DNA from: Pantoea coffeiphila
GTDB taxonomy: Bacteria > Pseudomonadota > Gammaproteobacteria > Enterobacterales > Enterobacteriaceae
Length of the DNA stretch: 64,000 bases
Direction: 5' to 3'
NCBI RefSeq assembly: GCF_016909495.1
Contig: NZ_JAFBFW010000010.1
Coordinates: 62,001-126,000, forward strand
Under the pieces are notes generated by a model. The model saw nothing but the letters and a program-made list of their open reading frames with translations. It was not told the origin of the DNA and made no database searches. Of the stretch, positions 32,109-40,388 are shown one piece after another. The translations under genes were made by a program, and so were the position numbers. Every line of letters starts with the position of its first letter. Within the stretch, counting starts at the first letter, position 1.

Positions 32109-32972
32109 ATGATCCGCAGTATGACCGCCTACGCCCGCCGCGAAACCAAAGGTGATTGGGGCAGCGCCGCCTGGGAGCTGCGTTCCGTAAACCAGCGCTA
32201 TCTTGAAACGTATATCCGTCTGCCAGAACAATTCCGCGGGCTGGAACCGGCTATTCGCGAACGCATCCGCAATCGGCTGACTCGCGGTAAAGTGGAAGTG
32301 AATCTGCGTTTCGACGCCGATCCCAGTACGCAGAGTGCACTGGTACTGAATGAAAAGCTGGCAATCCAACTGGTACAAGCGGCTAACTGGGTCAAAATGC
32401 AAAGCGATGAGGGTGAAATTAACCCGGTAGATATTCTGCGCTGGCCCGGAGTGATGTCGGCTGAAGAGCAGGATCTGGATGCCATCTCAGCACAGCTATT
32501 AATTCTGCTCGATGGTGCCATTGACGACTTTATTGCTGCGCGTGAGGTCGAAGGTGCTGCACTGAAGGCACTTATTGAGCAGCGTCTGGAAGGCGTCAGT
32601 TCAGAAGTCAGCAAAGTTCGCACCCATATGCCAGATGTTCTTAAATGGCAGCGCGAGCGCCTGGTAGCCCGTCTGGAAGACGCGCAGGTACAGCTTGAAA
32701 ATAACCGTCTGGAGCAGGAACTGGTGATGCTGGCACAGCGCGTAGACGTTGCGGAAGAGCTGGATCGCCTGGAAGCGCACGTGAAGGAAACCTATAACAT
32801 CCTGAAGAAAAAAGAGGCGGTTGGCCGCCGTCTGGACTTTATGATGCAAGAGTTCAACCGTGAGTCCAATACGCTGGGTTCCAAATCGATTAATGCGGAA
32901 ATCACCGCATCGGCCATTGAGTTGAAGGTGCTGATTGAGCAGATGCGCGAGCAGATTCAAAATATCGAGTAA
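32109..32972 (+). CDS. yicC: YicC family endoribonuclease
   Basis: YicC is a 287-residue conserved protein with an N-terminal YicC domain (MIRSMTAYARRETKGDWG, LRSVNQRYLETYIRLPEQFR) and a C-terminal DUF1732 region (LDFMMQEFNRESNTLGSKS). The E. coli protein has RNase activity linked to small-RNA decay. The gene is complete, but its last codons (QIQNIE-stop) form the left attachment site of the island that follows. A variant copy of those codons lies at 49877-49897. Confidence 0.95.
   Translation: MIRSMTAYARRETKGDWGSAAWELRSVNQRYLETYIRLPEQFRGLEPAIRERIRNRLTRGKVEVNLRFDADPSTQSALVLNEKLAIQLVQAANWVKMQSDEGEINPVDILRWPGVMSAEEQDLDAISAQLLILLDGAIDDFIAAREVEGAALKALIEQRLEGVSSEVSKVRTHMPDVLKWQRERLVARLEDAQVQLENNRLEQELVMLAQRVDVAEELDRLEAHVKETYNILKKKEAVGRRLDFMMQEFNRESNTLGSKSINAEITASAIELKVLIEQMREQIQNIE
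32952..32972 (+). repeat. Left attachment site (attL) in the yicC 3' end
   Basis: The last seven codons of yicC, CAG ATT CAA AAT ATC GAG TAA (QIQNIE-stop), recur at 49877-49897 with four synonymous differences. The integrase gene starts about 200 bases downstream. This placement, an intact target gene 3' end next to a P4-type integrase, is the usual mark of an att core. Confidence 0.8.
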
Positions 32973-32980
32973 ATTCTTTT

Positions 32981-33062
32981 AAAGTCCACTGAGATACATA
33001 AGCCCATGTTAAATGGGCTTTTTTATTTAAATCATAGTCTATTAAAGACCACTTAGATACAT
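32981..33062 (+). repeat. Direct repeats beside attL, possible integrase arm sites
   Basis: Two near-identical 18-20 base copies occur: AAAGTCCACTGAGATACAT at 32981-32999 and AAAGACCACTTAGATACAT at 33044-33062, with two mismatches. Repeats of this size next to an attachment core are typical arm-type binding sites for P4-like integrases. The assignment is inferred from position. Confidence 0.55.
32999..33027 (+). terminator. Terminator after yicC on the island side
   Basis: The hairpin AAGCCCAT / ATGGGCTT with a short AT loop is followed by six T and an AT-rich tail. It serves yicC after integration. The ancestral yicC terminator appears displaced to 49949-49984. Confidence 0.8.
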
Positions 33063-33080
33063 TAAAAACCACCAATAAGT

Positions 33081-33090
33081 GGGGAGTAAA
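33081..33090 (+). repeat. GGGGAGTAAA motif, left island end
   Basis: The ten bases GGGGAGTAAA occur here and again at 49796-49805 near the right end, in the same orientation. Each has a second G-rich copy nearby (ACGGGGAG at 33091-33098; ACGGGGGG at 49782-49789). Such paired motifs at both ends suggest recombinase or excisionase binding sites. Confidence 0.45.
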
Positions 33091-33175
33091 ACGGGGAGCG
33101 CTTTTGCTTTACTAGTCTCATCTGGCAGTTTATAACCATATACCCCCCACGACGATTTTTAATCAGGATAGGTAT

Positions 33176-34399
33176 ATGGCCTCACTCACTGTCAGGACGG
33201 TTCAGGCTCTCATCAAAGCAGGAGAACCGGGGAAGTTTGGAGATGGGCGAGGCTTGTACCTGAAAGTCCCACAAAAAGGTGAGGCGTATTGGATGCTTCG
33301 ATACACAATCGGCTCTAAGAGACGAGAACTCACACTTGGCAAGGTATCCCATCTATCTCTGTCTGAGGTACGTAGCCTCGCTGAGGATACTCGAAGAAAA
33401 GTTGCCACCGGAGATGATCCTATTGCTGAACGGAAACTTAACCGACCGAAGCAAATCACAACGGTAGATGGATTGTTTGAAGACTGGCACAAAGACCTGG
33501 TTAGGCGGTTGAAGCATCCACAAATCCCAGAAAGGGTATACAAGAAGGATATTGCCCCTACTATTGGTCAACTTTCTTTGACGAAGATAACCCCCATTGA
33601 TATCCGGTCAATTCTGCAAAAAATTACAGATAGCGGAAGGCCAACCATTTCAAACGATGCCCTACTCTACATGAAGCAACTCTTTGACCACGGCATTAAG
33701 CTTGGGCTGCTTCAGAGCAACCCAGCAATGGCGTTCAAGGTCAATGATGCAGGTGGAATCGAAAAAAGCAGAGAAAGAGCATTAAGTCTGGAAGAAATTG
33801 GTCAGGTGTTTAAAGTTTTCAGAGAACACTCTGACAGCTTCTCTCGTGATAACTACCTTGCCTGTGCTCTGCTACTACTCCTTGCTGTTCGCAAAAGTGA
33901 GCTAACCGAGGCTCCTTGGGCAGAATTCGATTTGGATGAGAAAAAATGGTCTTTACCAAAAGAAAGGAGTAAGTCAGGAGTGGGCATTGTGATTCCGCTA
34001 CCACCACTGGCAATTGAAATGTTAAAAGAGCTAAAGGTCAGAGCTTTTGGTTCTGATTATGTCTTTCCTAACCGCAGATCCAGTAAGAATCTACATATGG
34101 GAAAAGATACCCTCAACAGGGCGATAGCCAAGCTATTCGGGGTAGAACCGGGTAAGAGGAAGCAACCACCTAATGTAATGGGTAATATTGAATATTTCAC
34201 AGTCCATGACTTACGAAGGACTTGCAGAAGTTTACTTGCATCACTGTCTGTTCCCCCACATGTCGCAGAAAGATGTCTGAACCACAAGCTGAAGGGTGTA
34301 GAAGCTATTTATGACAGATATGATTACTTTGAAGAAAGAAAAGATGCTCTTAAGAAGTTAGCTGGAACATTTGAAAAATATACTAAGAATAGCTGTTAG
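33176..34399 (+). CDS. P4-type tyrosine-recombinase integrase
   Basis: A 407-residue integrase with an N-terminal arm-binding DUF4102-type domain (TVRTVQALIKAGEPGKFGDGRG-like, ending near residue 90), a core-binding domain, and the catalytic domain. Active-site residues visible are Arg in LLAVRKSELTEAPW, His-x-x-Arg in HDLRRT, His in CLNHKLKG and the tyrosine in EAIYDRYDYF. It catalyses integration at the yicC 3' end and reads away from yicC into the island. It is less AT-rich than the cargo genes that follow. The gene appears intact. Confidence 0.93.
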   Translation: MASLTVRTVQALIKAGEPGKFGDGRGLYLKVPQKGEAYWMLRYTIGSKRRELTLGKVSHLSLSEVRSLAEDTRRKVATGDDPIAERKLNRPKQITTVDGLFEDWHKDLVRRLKHPQIPERVYKKDIAPTIGQLSLTKITPIDIRSILQKITDSGRPTISNDALLYMKQLFDHGIKLGLLQSNPAMAFKVNDAGGIEKSRERALSLEEIGQVFKVFREHSDSFSRDNYLACALLLLLAVRKSELTEAPWAEFDLDEKKWSLPKERSKSGVGIVIPLPPLAIEMLKELKVRAFGSDYVFPNRRSSKNLHMGKDTLNRAIAKLFGVEPGKRKQPPNVMGNIEYFTVHDLRRTCRSLLASLSVPPHVAERCLNHKLKGVEAIYDRYDYFEERKDALKKLAGTFEKYTKNSC

Positions 34400-34416
34400 C
34401 AAAAGGAAAAACCGTC

Positions 34417-35313
34417 ATGATGAAGAATGAAGTCTTGTTAAAAAAACTTACGGATTTATTGAGTACTCATGCTTACACAATGAAAAACTTGACAGCAATT
34501 GGTTTGAATGATGGAGCAGTGCTATCTGAAGATCTTTATTTAAAAATTGGAAATAATCTATTTGGTATAAGTTTAACAAACACAAATATTGATAAAATAA
34601 ATCAGGATACAATAGATTTATACGATGAAAAAGAGAGTATCGCAATACAAGTTACCGTAAGGACAGATAAAGTAAAAATACAATCAACGATTGATAATTT
34701 TATTAAGAAAAACCATTATCTGAAATACAATAAACTATATTTTCTAATTATCGATAATGGTAGAAAAGAAGATTATTATAAAGGTACCTTTAACACAGAA
34801 AATAAATTTGATTTTAACATTGAAAATAATGTATTTCTTATAAGAGACATAATAGCAAAAGCTAGGGGTTTAGATATAAACTCTTTAGACACTTTAGTCT
34901 CAAATGTTAGTGAATACATTGATTTTCCGAGCACAAAAAAATCAGAAAGAACTGAATTATGGAATCGTATTAGCACTTTATCAAATCATGTAAATTACGC
35001 ACTTGAACCAGACCCTACAGGATTGAGAGTTTACGACCCTGTTCAAGAGCTTGAAAATTCATTAAAAGCGATTTCAGAATTGTTATTATTTTTAAGAATG
35101 AACAGAATTCATTTGGATACTGACATCATAAATTCTGTCAATGAAATTATAGCAAATGCATCAGACACAATTGATTTTACACGAATATACACAAAGCGCA
35201 GAAATCCAGGTTCGGATATATCGCTGCAAGACTGGATAAATGCAACGAATAAAAAAGACATATTCAATAAAACAGTATCAAAAATAGAGGGGTTGTTAAG
35301 ACAAAATACATAG
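34417..35313 (+). CDS. SMEK-like domain protein, putative defence component
   Basis: This is a 298-residue AT-rich island gene. The N-terminal 120 residues resemble the SMEK domain of prokaryotic conflict systems: a helical start (LLKKLTDLLSTHAYTMKNLT), EDLYLKIGNNLFG, and DLYDEKESIAIQVTVRTDK, where the D...E...QVT...K order recalls restriction-endonuclease-like folds. The C-terminal 120 residues are helical and contain LQDWINATNKKDI. No catalytic residue can be confirmed from sequence alone. It starts 17 bases after the integrase stop, with AAAGGA upstream, and is followed after 27 bases by an unknown small gene. The domain name is from memory and moderate in certainty. Confidence 0.6.
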   Translation: MMKNEVLLKKLTDLLSTHAYTMKNLTAIGLNDGAVLSEDLYLKIGNNLFGISLTNTNIDKINQDTIDLYDEKESIAIQVTVRTDKVKIQSTIDNFIKKNHYLKYNKLYFLIIDNGRKEDYYKGTFNTENKFDFNIENNVFLIRDIIAKARGLDINSLDTLVSNVSEYIDFPSTKKSERTELWNRISTLSNHVNYALEPDPTGLRVYDPVQELENSLKAISELLLFLRMNRIHLDTDIINSVNEIIANASDTIDFTRIYTKRRNPGSDISLQDWINATNKKDIFNKTVSKIEGLLRQNT

Positions 35314-35340
35314 CCCTACAAATGATAAAAAGGGGATTAA

Positions 35341-35811
35341 ATGAAATACAAAATAAATATAAGATGGGAGGAAACAAACATCCATTTTACAAAGCATAAA
35401 ACTATTAATTATAAAAATAAAACATTTTTCTTTAAATTAGAAAACAATATAATTTATAGGAAGAGTGGTAATTTCCCTGTTATTGAAAACGAGCCAGACA
35501 ATACCTTATTCATTGTATCAAAGGTAGATAATAACAATTATATTTTGGAAAGCACAGGGATACATAAGGATGAGTATTTTGACATTGAACAAAAAGTGTT
35601 GGATAAATTTAATAGTATGGCTTTCAAAGCAGGAATGACAAAAACGGAATTACGTTTTTTAACATCATGCCCGTCCTGCTTTATGTATAAATATATTATT
35701 GACGAGAAGGTTGATTTAGTCTTTGTAAGCATCCCATTAATAGATGATTTATATGACTTAAGTATTAATGCGCCGATACCATTGATTAACATCACAAAAA
35801 TGGAAACATGA
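35341..35811 (+). CDS. Unknown 156-residue island protein
   Basis: I do not recognise this protein. It is Lys-, Asn- and Ile-rich, soluble and probably beta-rich in the first half (NYKNKTFFFKLENNIIYRK). A cysteine pair FLTSCPSCFMYKY lies near residue 110, and the C-terminus ends INAPIPLINITKMET. It follows the SMEK-like gene by 27 bases on the same strand, so the two are probably co-transcribed and may be partners. No signal peptide or membrane segment is evident. Confidence 0.55.
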   Translation: MKYKINIRWEETNIHFTKHKTINYKNKTFFFKLENNIIYRKSGNFPVIENEPDNTLFIVSKVDNNNYILESTGIHKDEYFDIEQKVLDKFNSMAFKAGMTKTELRFLTSCPSCFMYKYIIDEKVDLVFVSIPLIDDLYDLSINAPIPLINITKMET

Positions 35812-36223
35812 GCAATAATCTTTAAAAGATACTCAATTATATCATGCCTAAATCAATAACATTCAGCTCCTAAAAATACATGGCAAGAGGTATTGTTGCG
35901 AAGCTATATTATGTTGTCCACTACTATACCTATTACCAATCCAAGTAAGAAATTCAAAATCGGAGCTTGGTAGGATTTCGTTCACGTCAGGTCTGAGAGC
36001 TTTTGAACAACTTGAAGACGTTGACGTTCTTTTCATAAAATATAAAATACACCATAATCAATGAGTTAAGTACTTATTGTTTGAATTCATCTTATGGGAT
36101 GAAAAAAATTGAAACTCTGCTTCGTTATACGTAAATTACTAAGTTAGACAATTGATTACTTAACGTACATCTCTGGGACTTACCATAACTTCTTGAAATT
36201 ATTAAAAAAAGGCAGGGAAGTAA
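35812..36223. other. 412-base intergenic stretch in the island
   Basis: This gap between two plus-strand operons is AT-rich with a less AT-rich patch at about 35940-36010. I see no open frame with a start and ribosome site, and no tRNA or repeat. It probably holds the promoter of the ParB-like gene, whose ribosome site GGGAAG lies just before 36224. A small RNA or a gene remnant cannot be excluded. Confidence 0.4.
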
Positions 36224-37696
36224 ATGAATTTTGATACTATACACATCAACAACCTTTTACTGGATTTAGACAACCCACGCTTTCCAAGAATTGTAGAAAG
36301 CCAACGAGAAGCAGTAAACTTAATGATTGAAATTCAATCAGTTAAGATTGAAGCTTTGGCAAAAGACATATCAGAATTTGGATTAGATCCTTCTGAGCGA
36401 TTAATTGTTTATAAAAATGATCTTTCTGATAACCAAAAAGCATATACAGTAGCTGAAGGTAATCGTCGCCTAACGGCTTTGAAGCTCTTGCAGGAGCCAG
36501 AACTTTCAGATGATGAAAAGTTAAAATCGCGCATAAAAAAAATAATACAAATTAGTAATCAATTACCAAATGAAATTGATTGTGTTGTTTTTGACACTCC
36601 TGAAGATTTTGAACATTGGGTTAATTTAAAACACAGTGGACAAAATAATGGGGCAGGACGTGTTCGTTGGGATACAAAAGAACAAGAGAGATATCAGTCA
36701 AAAAATGGTAATTCATCATTTGGAAGCCAATTCTTAAAATTCTTGGAAAACGAAAAAAAACTTGAGGAAAAAGTCCCATCAGATTTTAGCATATTGAAAA
36801 TCACGAATATTACTCGTTTATTAGGCGATCCAGATGTTAGGGAAGCACTTGGGCTTGAAGTAATCAATGCAAAATTGTTCTGTAGTCAAAATAAAGCAAG
36901 ATTCATAGATGAAATATCAAAAATAATTAATGCTATGTTGGAAGTAGATGATAAGGGTAGGCCTATTTTTACCGTTAACAAAATAAGGCATAAAACTGAT
37001 CGTCGTGATGTATTAAATGAGTTAAATATTACTAAACCTAACATAAAACTCAGAAAGCTGTGGGAATTATCTGATCCAAACTCTTATAAAGAAGATAATG
37101 AGGAGAAATATCATTCTAACTCATCATCAGATAATAAAAGTAATTCAAAGAACGATGAATATAAAAATAATAGTTCACAAAGTGAAACTACAGAATCAGA
37201 ATCAAAACAAAAGAATGAAAACAAAGCTCATAACAGCAATAAGAAAGACGAACAAAGTGTTAAGCACAATCCCAATCGAAATAATTTGATACCAAGTAAT
37301 GTAAAATATAATTTCGACAATAAGAAATGCAGGAAAATATATGATGAACTGAAAGGTAAATTAAGACATGATGAATGCCCGATGTCCATTTCAGTCCTAT
37401 TTAGAGCATTTTTAGAATTATCTTTGATTTGCTATTTAGATAAAAACAATATTAATCTAAAAAAACAACAACAAGGACTTCATGATAAAGTCGTTGCTGT
37501 AAGTAATGATCTTAAAGACAAAGGAATTCTAACAAATAGCCAGGTATCCTCAGTCCAGTCAGTATCTTCAAGCATAACGGTGAGCCAAGGTTCATTACAG
37601 CAATACATGCATAATAAAGACACGCTTCCTGATAAAAGCTCGTTAAACACCCAGTTTGACAATCTCCATTGTCTCTTCTCGGCAATATGGAAATGA
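36224..37696 (+). CDS. ParB/Srx-domain protein, putative defence component
   Basis: A 490-residue protein with an N-terminal ParB/sulfiredoxin-like domain (about 1-115). DLDNPRF is the usual start, and EALAKDISEFGLDPSERLIV, the nucleotide-binding type motif VAEGNRRLTALKLL, follow. A conserved follow-on segment is FEHWVNLKHSGQNNGAGRVRW. Residues 290-350 are a low-complexity Ser/Asn/Lys/Glu linker. The C-terminal 120 residues are helical (SISVLFRAFLELSLICYL, LQQYMHNKD). ParB-like domains can be CTPases, nucleases or regulators, and I cannot tell which applies. It precedes the methylase and ATPase genes on the same strand. Confidence 0.7.
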   Translation: MNFDTIHINNLLLDLDNPRFPRIVESQREAVNLMIEIQSVKIEALAKDISEFGLDPSERLIVYKNDLSDNQKAYTVAEGNRRLTALKLLQEPELSDDEKLKSRIKKIIQISNQLPNEIDCVVFDTPEDFEHWVNLKHSGQNNGAGRVRWDTKEQERYQSKNGNSSFGSQFLKFLENEKKLEEKVPSDFSILKITNITRLLGDPDVREALGLEVINAKLFCSQNKARFIDEISKIINAMLEVDDKGRPIFTVNKIRHKTDRRDVLNELNITKPNIKLRKLWELSDPNSYKEDNEEKYHSNSSSDNKSNSKNDEYKNNSSQSETTESESKQKNENKAHNSNKKDEQSVKHNPNRNNLIPSNVKYNFDNKKCRKIYDELKGKLRHDECPMSISVLFRAFLELSLICYLDKNNINLKKQQQGLHDKVVAVSNDLKDKGILTNSQVSSVQSVSSSITVSQGSLQQYMHNKDTLPDKSSLNTQFDNLHCLFSAIWK

Positions 37697-37700
37697 GACA

Positions 37701-37725
37701 ACCCCTCGCCTTTCAAGCGAGGGGT
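37701..37725 (+). terminator. Strong GC hairpin after the ParB-like gene
   Basis: Nine-base perfect arms ACCCCTCGC / GCGAGGGGT with a seven-base loop CTTTCAA start five bases after the stop codon. It is very GC-rich for this AT-rich region. No T run follows, so it may be a terminator, an mRNA-stabilising element, or a trace of an IS200/IS605-type hairpin. Confidence 0.5.
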
Positions 37726-37746
37726 GCCACACACAAATGGATATGT

Positions 37747-37752
37747 TATAAT
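37747..37752 (+). promoter_or_regulatory. Candidate -10 element for the methylase-ATPase unit
   Basis: TATAAT preceded by TATGT (ATATGTTATAATGA) lies about 33 bases before the methylase ATG and after the GC hairpin. It suggests that methylase and ATPase form their own transcript. No convincing -35 is seen. Confidence 0.4.
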
Positions 37753-37784
37753 GACTAAAAATCATACTTAATCAACGGTAAAAA

Positions 37785-38657
37785 ATGGCATTCTATACAC
37801 CTTTAAGATATCCAGGCGGTAAAGGTAAGCTTGCTTATTACTTAAAAGGGATTATCAAGCATAACTCCCTTTTGGATTGCCATTACATTGAACCTTTTGC
37901 TGGTGGAGCTGGTGTCGCACTCGAACTCTTGATGCAAGAATATGTCCATAAAGTTACGATTAACGATTATGATCCGGCCATATATTCATTCTGGCACTCA
38001 ATTTTAAATAATTGTGAAGAATTTTGTGAAAAAATTCATCAGACAGAAGTTTCAATGAATACTTGGTACGAGCAAAAGGAAATATTAAGCGCAAACAGCT
38101 ATGATGATCTCCTTTCATTAGGCTTTGCTGCATTTTTTATGAACAGAACAAACCGTTCTGGAATATTGAATGCCGGAGTTATTGGTGGAAAGGCTCAAGC
38201 TGGTAAATGGAAACTTGACGTAAGATTCAACAAAGAAGACTTAGTTAATAGAATAAAAAGAATAGCAGCATATAAAGATAGGATAATAATACAGAACAAG
38301 GACACCTTGGATTTACTAATAGATTTAAGCATAAAGTCGCATGAAAATACGCTTATGTATTTAGATCCTCCTTATTATGTTAAAGGACAGGAACTTTATA
38401 GAAACTTCTATGAACATCAGGATCATGTTGACATCAAAAATCAACTCTTAAAGATGCCAATCTTGCATTGGATTGCAACCTATGACAACACGGAGCAAAT
38501 CAAAGAGATATACAAGGGACAAACAATAATTGATTTTGATCTGCAATATTCAGCACAATCTAAAAGAGTTGGCTCAGAAGTAATCATTTTCTCAAAGAAT
38601 CTAAAAATTCCATCCGTGGAGTTAGGGAAGAAAAAAATTAAAGAGACCGTTTCTTAA
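37785..38657 (+). CDS. D12-class N6-adenine DNA methyltransferase (Dam family)
   Basis: A 290-residue methylase with the alpha-class motif order: TPLRYPGGKGKLAYYL (motif X), EPFAGGAGVALELL (motif I, AdoMet), INDYDPAIYSFW (motif II) and MYLDPPYYVKG (motif IV DPPY). It is the Dam/M.DpnIIA group, so the target could be GATC-like, but the target domain cannot be read by eye. No cognate type II restriction endonuclease is adjacent. The partner is the ATPase 22 bases downstream. It may mark self DNA for that system, or methylate the element for regulation. Confidence 0.9.
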   Translation: MAFYTPLRYPGGKGKLAYYLKGIIKHNSLLDCHYIEPFAGGAGVALELLMQEYVHKVTINDYDPAIYSFWHSILNNCEEFCEKIHQTEVSMNTWYEQKEILSANSYDDLLSLGFAAFFMNRTNRSGILNAGVIGGKAQAGKWKLDVRFNKEDLVNRIKRIAAYKDRIIIQNKDTLDLLIDLSIKSHENTLMYLDPPYYVKGQELYRNFYEHQDHVDIKNQLLKMPILHWIATYDNTEQIKEIYKGQTIIDFDLQYSAQSKRVGSEVIIFSKNLKIPSVELGKKKIKETVS

Positions 38658-38679
38658 ATTTATAGAATGGTAGGATAAA

Positions 38680-40368
38680 ATGATTAAGAATATAGATTTT
38701 GTTAGTTTTAAAAAGCTCAAAGGGATAAATCTTTCCTTCGACAGTCATCTAAACGTGATTTCTGGCACTAACGGCGCATGTAAAACAACATTACTTCATC
38801 TAATAAGCAATGCATTTCAAATGCCTACCGCAAGATCTAACCCGCATATAAATAGTAAGTGCATAAAAATAATAAAAGATATAAATAAAATAGCTAACCC
38901 TAAAATGGAAGCCATTGTTAAAGATTCAAAATATACTGATCCAGCAGATGGTATTAAAGGTAAGCTATTTAGTGTAAATTATTTAGATGATCAAACCCTT
39001 GATTTTAGAAAGCATAACTCTAAAGATGATAATTTAGCTCAACGATACGCTCTAAAACCAATGTATTCGAGAGGGAAGCCAAAAGAATCACTTCCTTCAA
39101 GACCCGTAATTTATTTAGGTTTATCAAGGTTATTCCCAATCGGAGAAACAAAAGACTCTGATATATCTATCCAAAGATCTAACCTTCCTGATGAATATAA
39201 TAATTTGATCTCGAATATATATAAGGAGTTTTTAGGTTTCGAAATTAGTAATATAGCATCTAATAGTATTAATGATTTTAAGTCCGGCCCAGAATTCAAA
39301 ACGAATAATCCTGATATAGATTCGAACACTATCTCTTCCGGGGAAGATAACCTTTTTATCATATTAAAAGCTTTGGTAAGCCTAAGATTCTATTACCAAT
39401 CATTGACCGAATCGATTCATGACAAAGAAAGCATTCTCCTTATAGATGAATTTGATGCTACTCTTCACCCATATTTGCAAACTAAATTATTAGAAAAGAT
39501 GAACGAATATGCGAAGGAATATAAAATACAAATATTCTTAACAACGCATAGCCTATCATTATTAAAATTTTCTTCTAATTCAAAAATAAAAATAACATAT
39601 TTGATTAATGACCATAGTAATATAATAAGTTTAGAAGACCCAAGCTATATAAAAATAAAAATGTTTTTACAAAACAAAAGCAAGGATAGCACTTACAGTC
39701 GACACAAAATACCTGTATTTACCGAAGACCCAGAGGCACGCTATTTATTTAATGAGATTTTTAACTACTGGACGTCAAAAAGGCCTGAATTAGCAGCAGT
39801 AAGAGATTGTTTCCATCTCGTAGATTGTTCTATTGGTGCCAACAATTTAAAAACTATTTTCGATGATCCATTTCTTATGGAGACATCATTAAAGTCTATT
39901 TGTATATATGACGGTGATCATCAAGGTGATGTAAGAAAAAGCACAATTTCTCTCCCTGGGAAAAAATCCCCAGAGGAATTTATCCTTGAACATTGTGAGA
40001 CCGTTCTAAAAGAAGATGATGCTTCATTTTGGCGTAATCCTGATATATATAACCTTGGTTTTACGAAAGATTATTATCTCACAGAAATTCAACCATTAAT
40101 AAACACTATAAAAATGCAATATGAATCCATGAAAGAAAATAGTGAGTCTACTCATGGATACAAAAGAGCTAAATACAAAAAATTATTTAATGACCATAGA
40201 AATTACTTTACGATGATCACAAGAAATTGGATTGTCAGGGCTGAAAACCAAAAGGAATTAGAGTTCTTTTACAACGGTTTAAAGCAACTTTTTTATAAAG
40301 TCATGATACAAAACAATATTAGTAATGTAAAATGGACTACAGATTTTAACAGCATAGCCCAAGACTAA
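38680..40368 (+). CDS. AAA/ABC-type ATPase with possible TOPRIM-like C-terminus
   Basis: A 562-residue protein of the OLD/RecF-like ATPase type. Near residue 30 the P-loop reads SGTNGACKTTLLHL, with Cys where Gly is usual before the Lys. An ABC-signature-like segment TISSGEDNLF, Walker B LLIDEFDATLHP and the H-loop LTTHSLSLL follow. From about residue 350 a second part begins PVFTEDPEARYLF, then ICIYDGDHQGD and LPGKKSPEEFIL. Its acidic order E...DxD resembles a TOPRIM nuclease as in OLD proteins, although that is inference. It is the last gene of the methylase unit, followed by a terminator. Confidence 0.75.
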   Translation: MIKNIDFVSFKKLKGINLSFDSHLNVISGTNGACKTTLLHLISNAFQMPTARSNPHINSKCIKIIKDINKIANPKMEAIVKDSKYTDPADGIKGKLFSVNYLDDQTLDFRKHNSKDDNLAQRYALKPMYSRGKPKESLPSRPVIYLGLSRLFPIGETKDSDISIQRSNLPDEYNNLISNIYKEFLGFEISNIASNSINDFKSGPEFKTNNPDIDSNTISSGEDNLFIILKALVSLRFYYQSLTESIHDKESILLIDEFDATLHPYLQTKLLEKMNEYAKEYKIQIFLTTHSLSLLKFSSNSKIKITYLINDHSNIISLEDPSYIKIKMFLQNKSKDSTYSRHKIPVFTEDPEARYLFNEIFNYWTSKRPELAAVRDCFHLVDCSIGANNLKTIFDDPFLMETSLKSICIYDGDHQGDVRKSTISLPGKKSPEEFILEHCETVLKEDDASFWRNPDIYNLGFTKDYYLTEIQPLINTIKMQYESMKENSESTHGYKRAKYKKLFNDHRNYFTMITRNWIVRAENQKELEFFYNGLKQLFYKVMIQNNISNVKWTTDFNSIAQD

Positions 40369-40388
40369 AAAATCAATATCTGTTTAAG

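Noticed and set aside
32972..33175. tRNA gene as island integration target
   Set aside because: P4-type integrases often use tRNA genes, but no cloverleaf is present. The duplicated sequence is the yicC coding end.
37785..38657. Ordinary type II restriction-modification pair
   Set aside because: The methylase is clear, but neither neighbour looks like a type II endonuclease. The flanking genes are a ParB-like protein and a large ATPase.
34417..40368. Retron or CRISPR-type system
   Set aside because: No reverse transcriptase, no cas-like gene and no regular direct-repeat array were found in the island.
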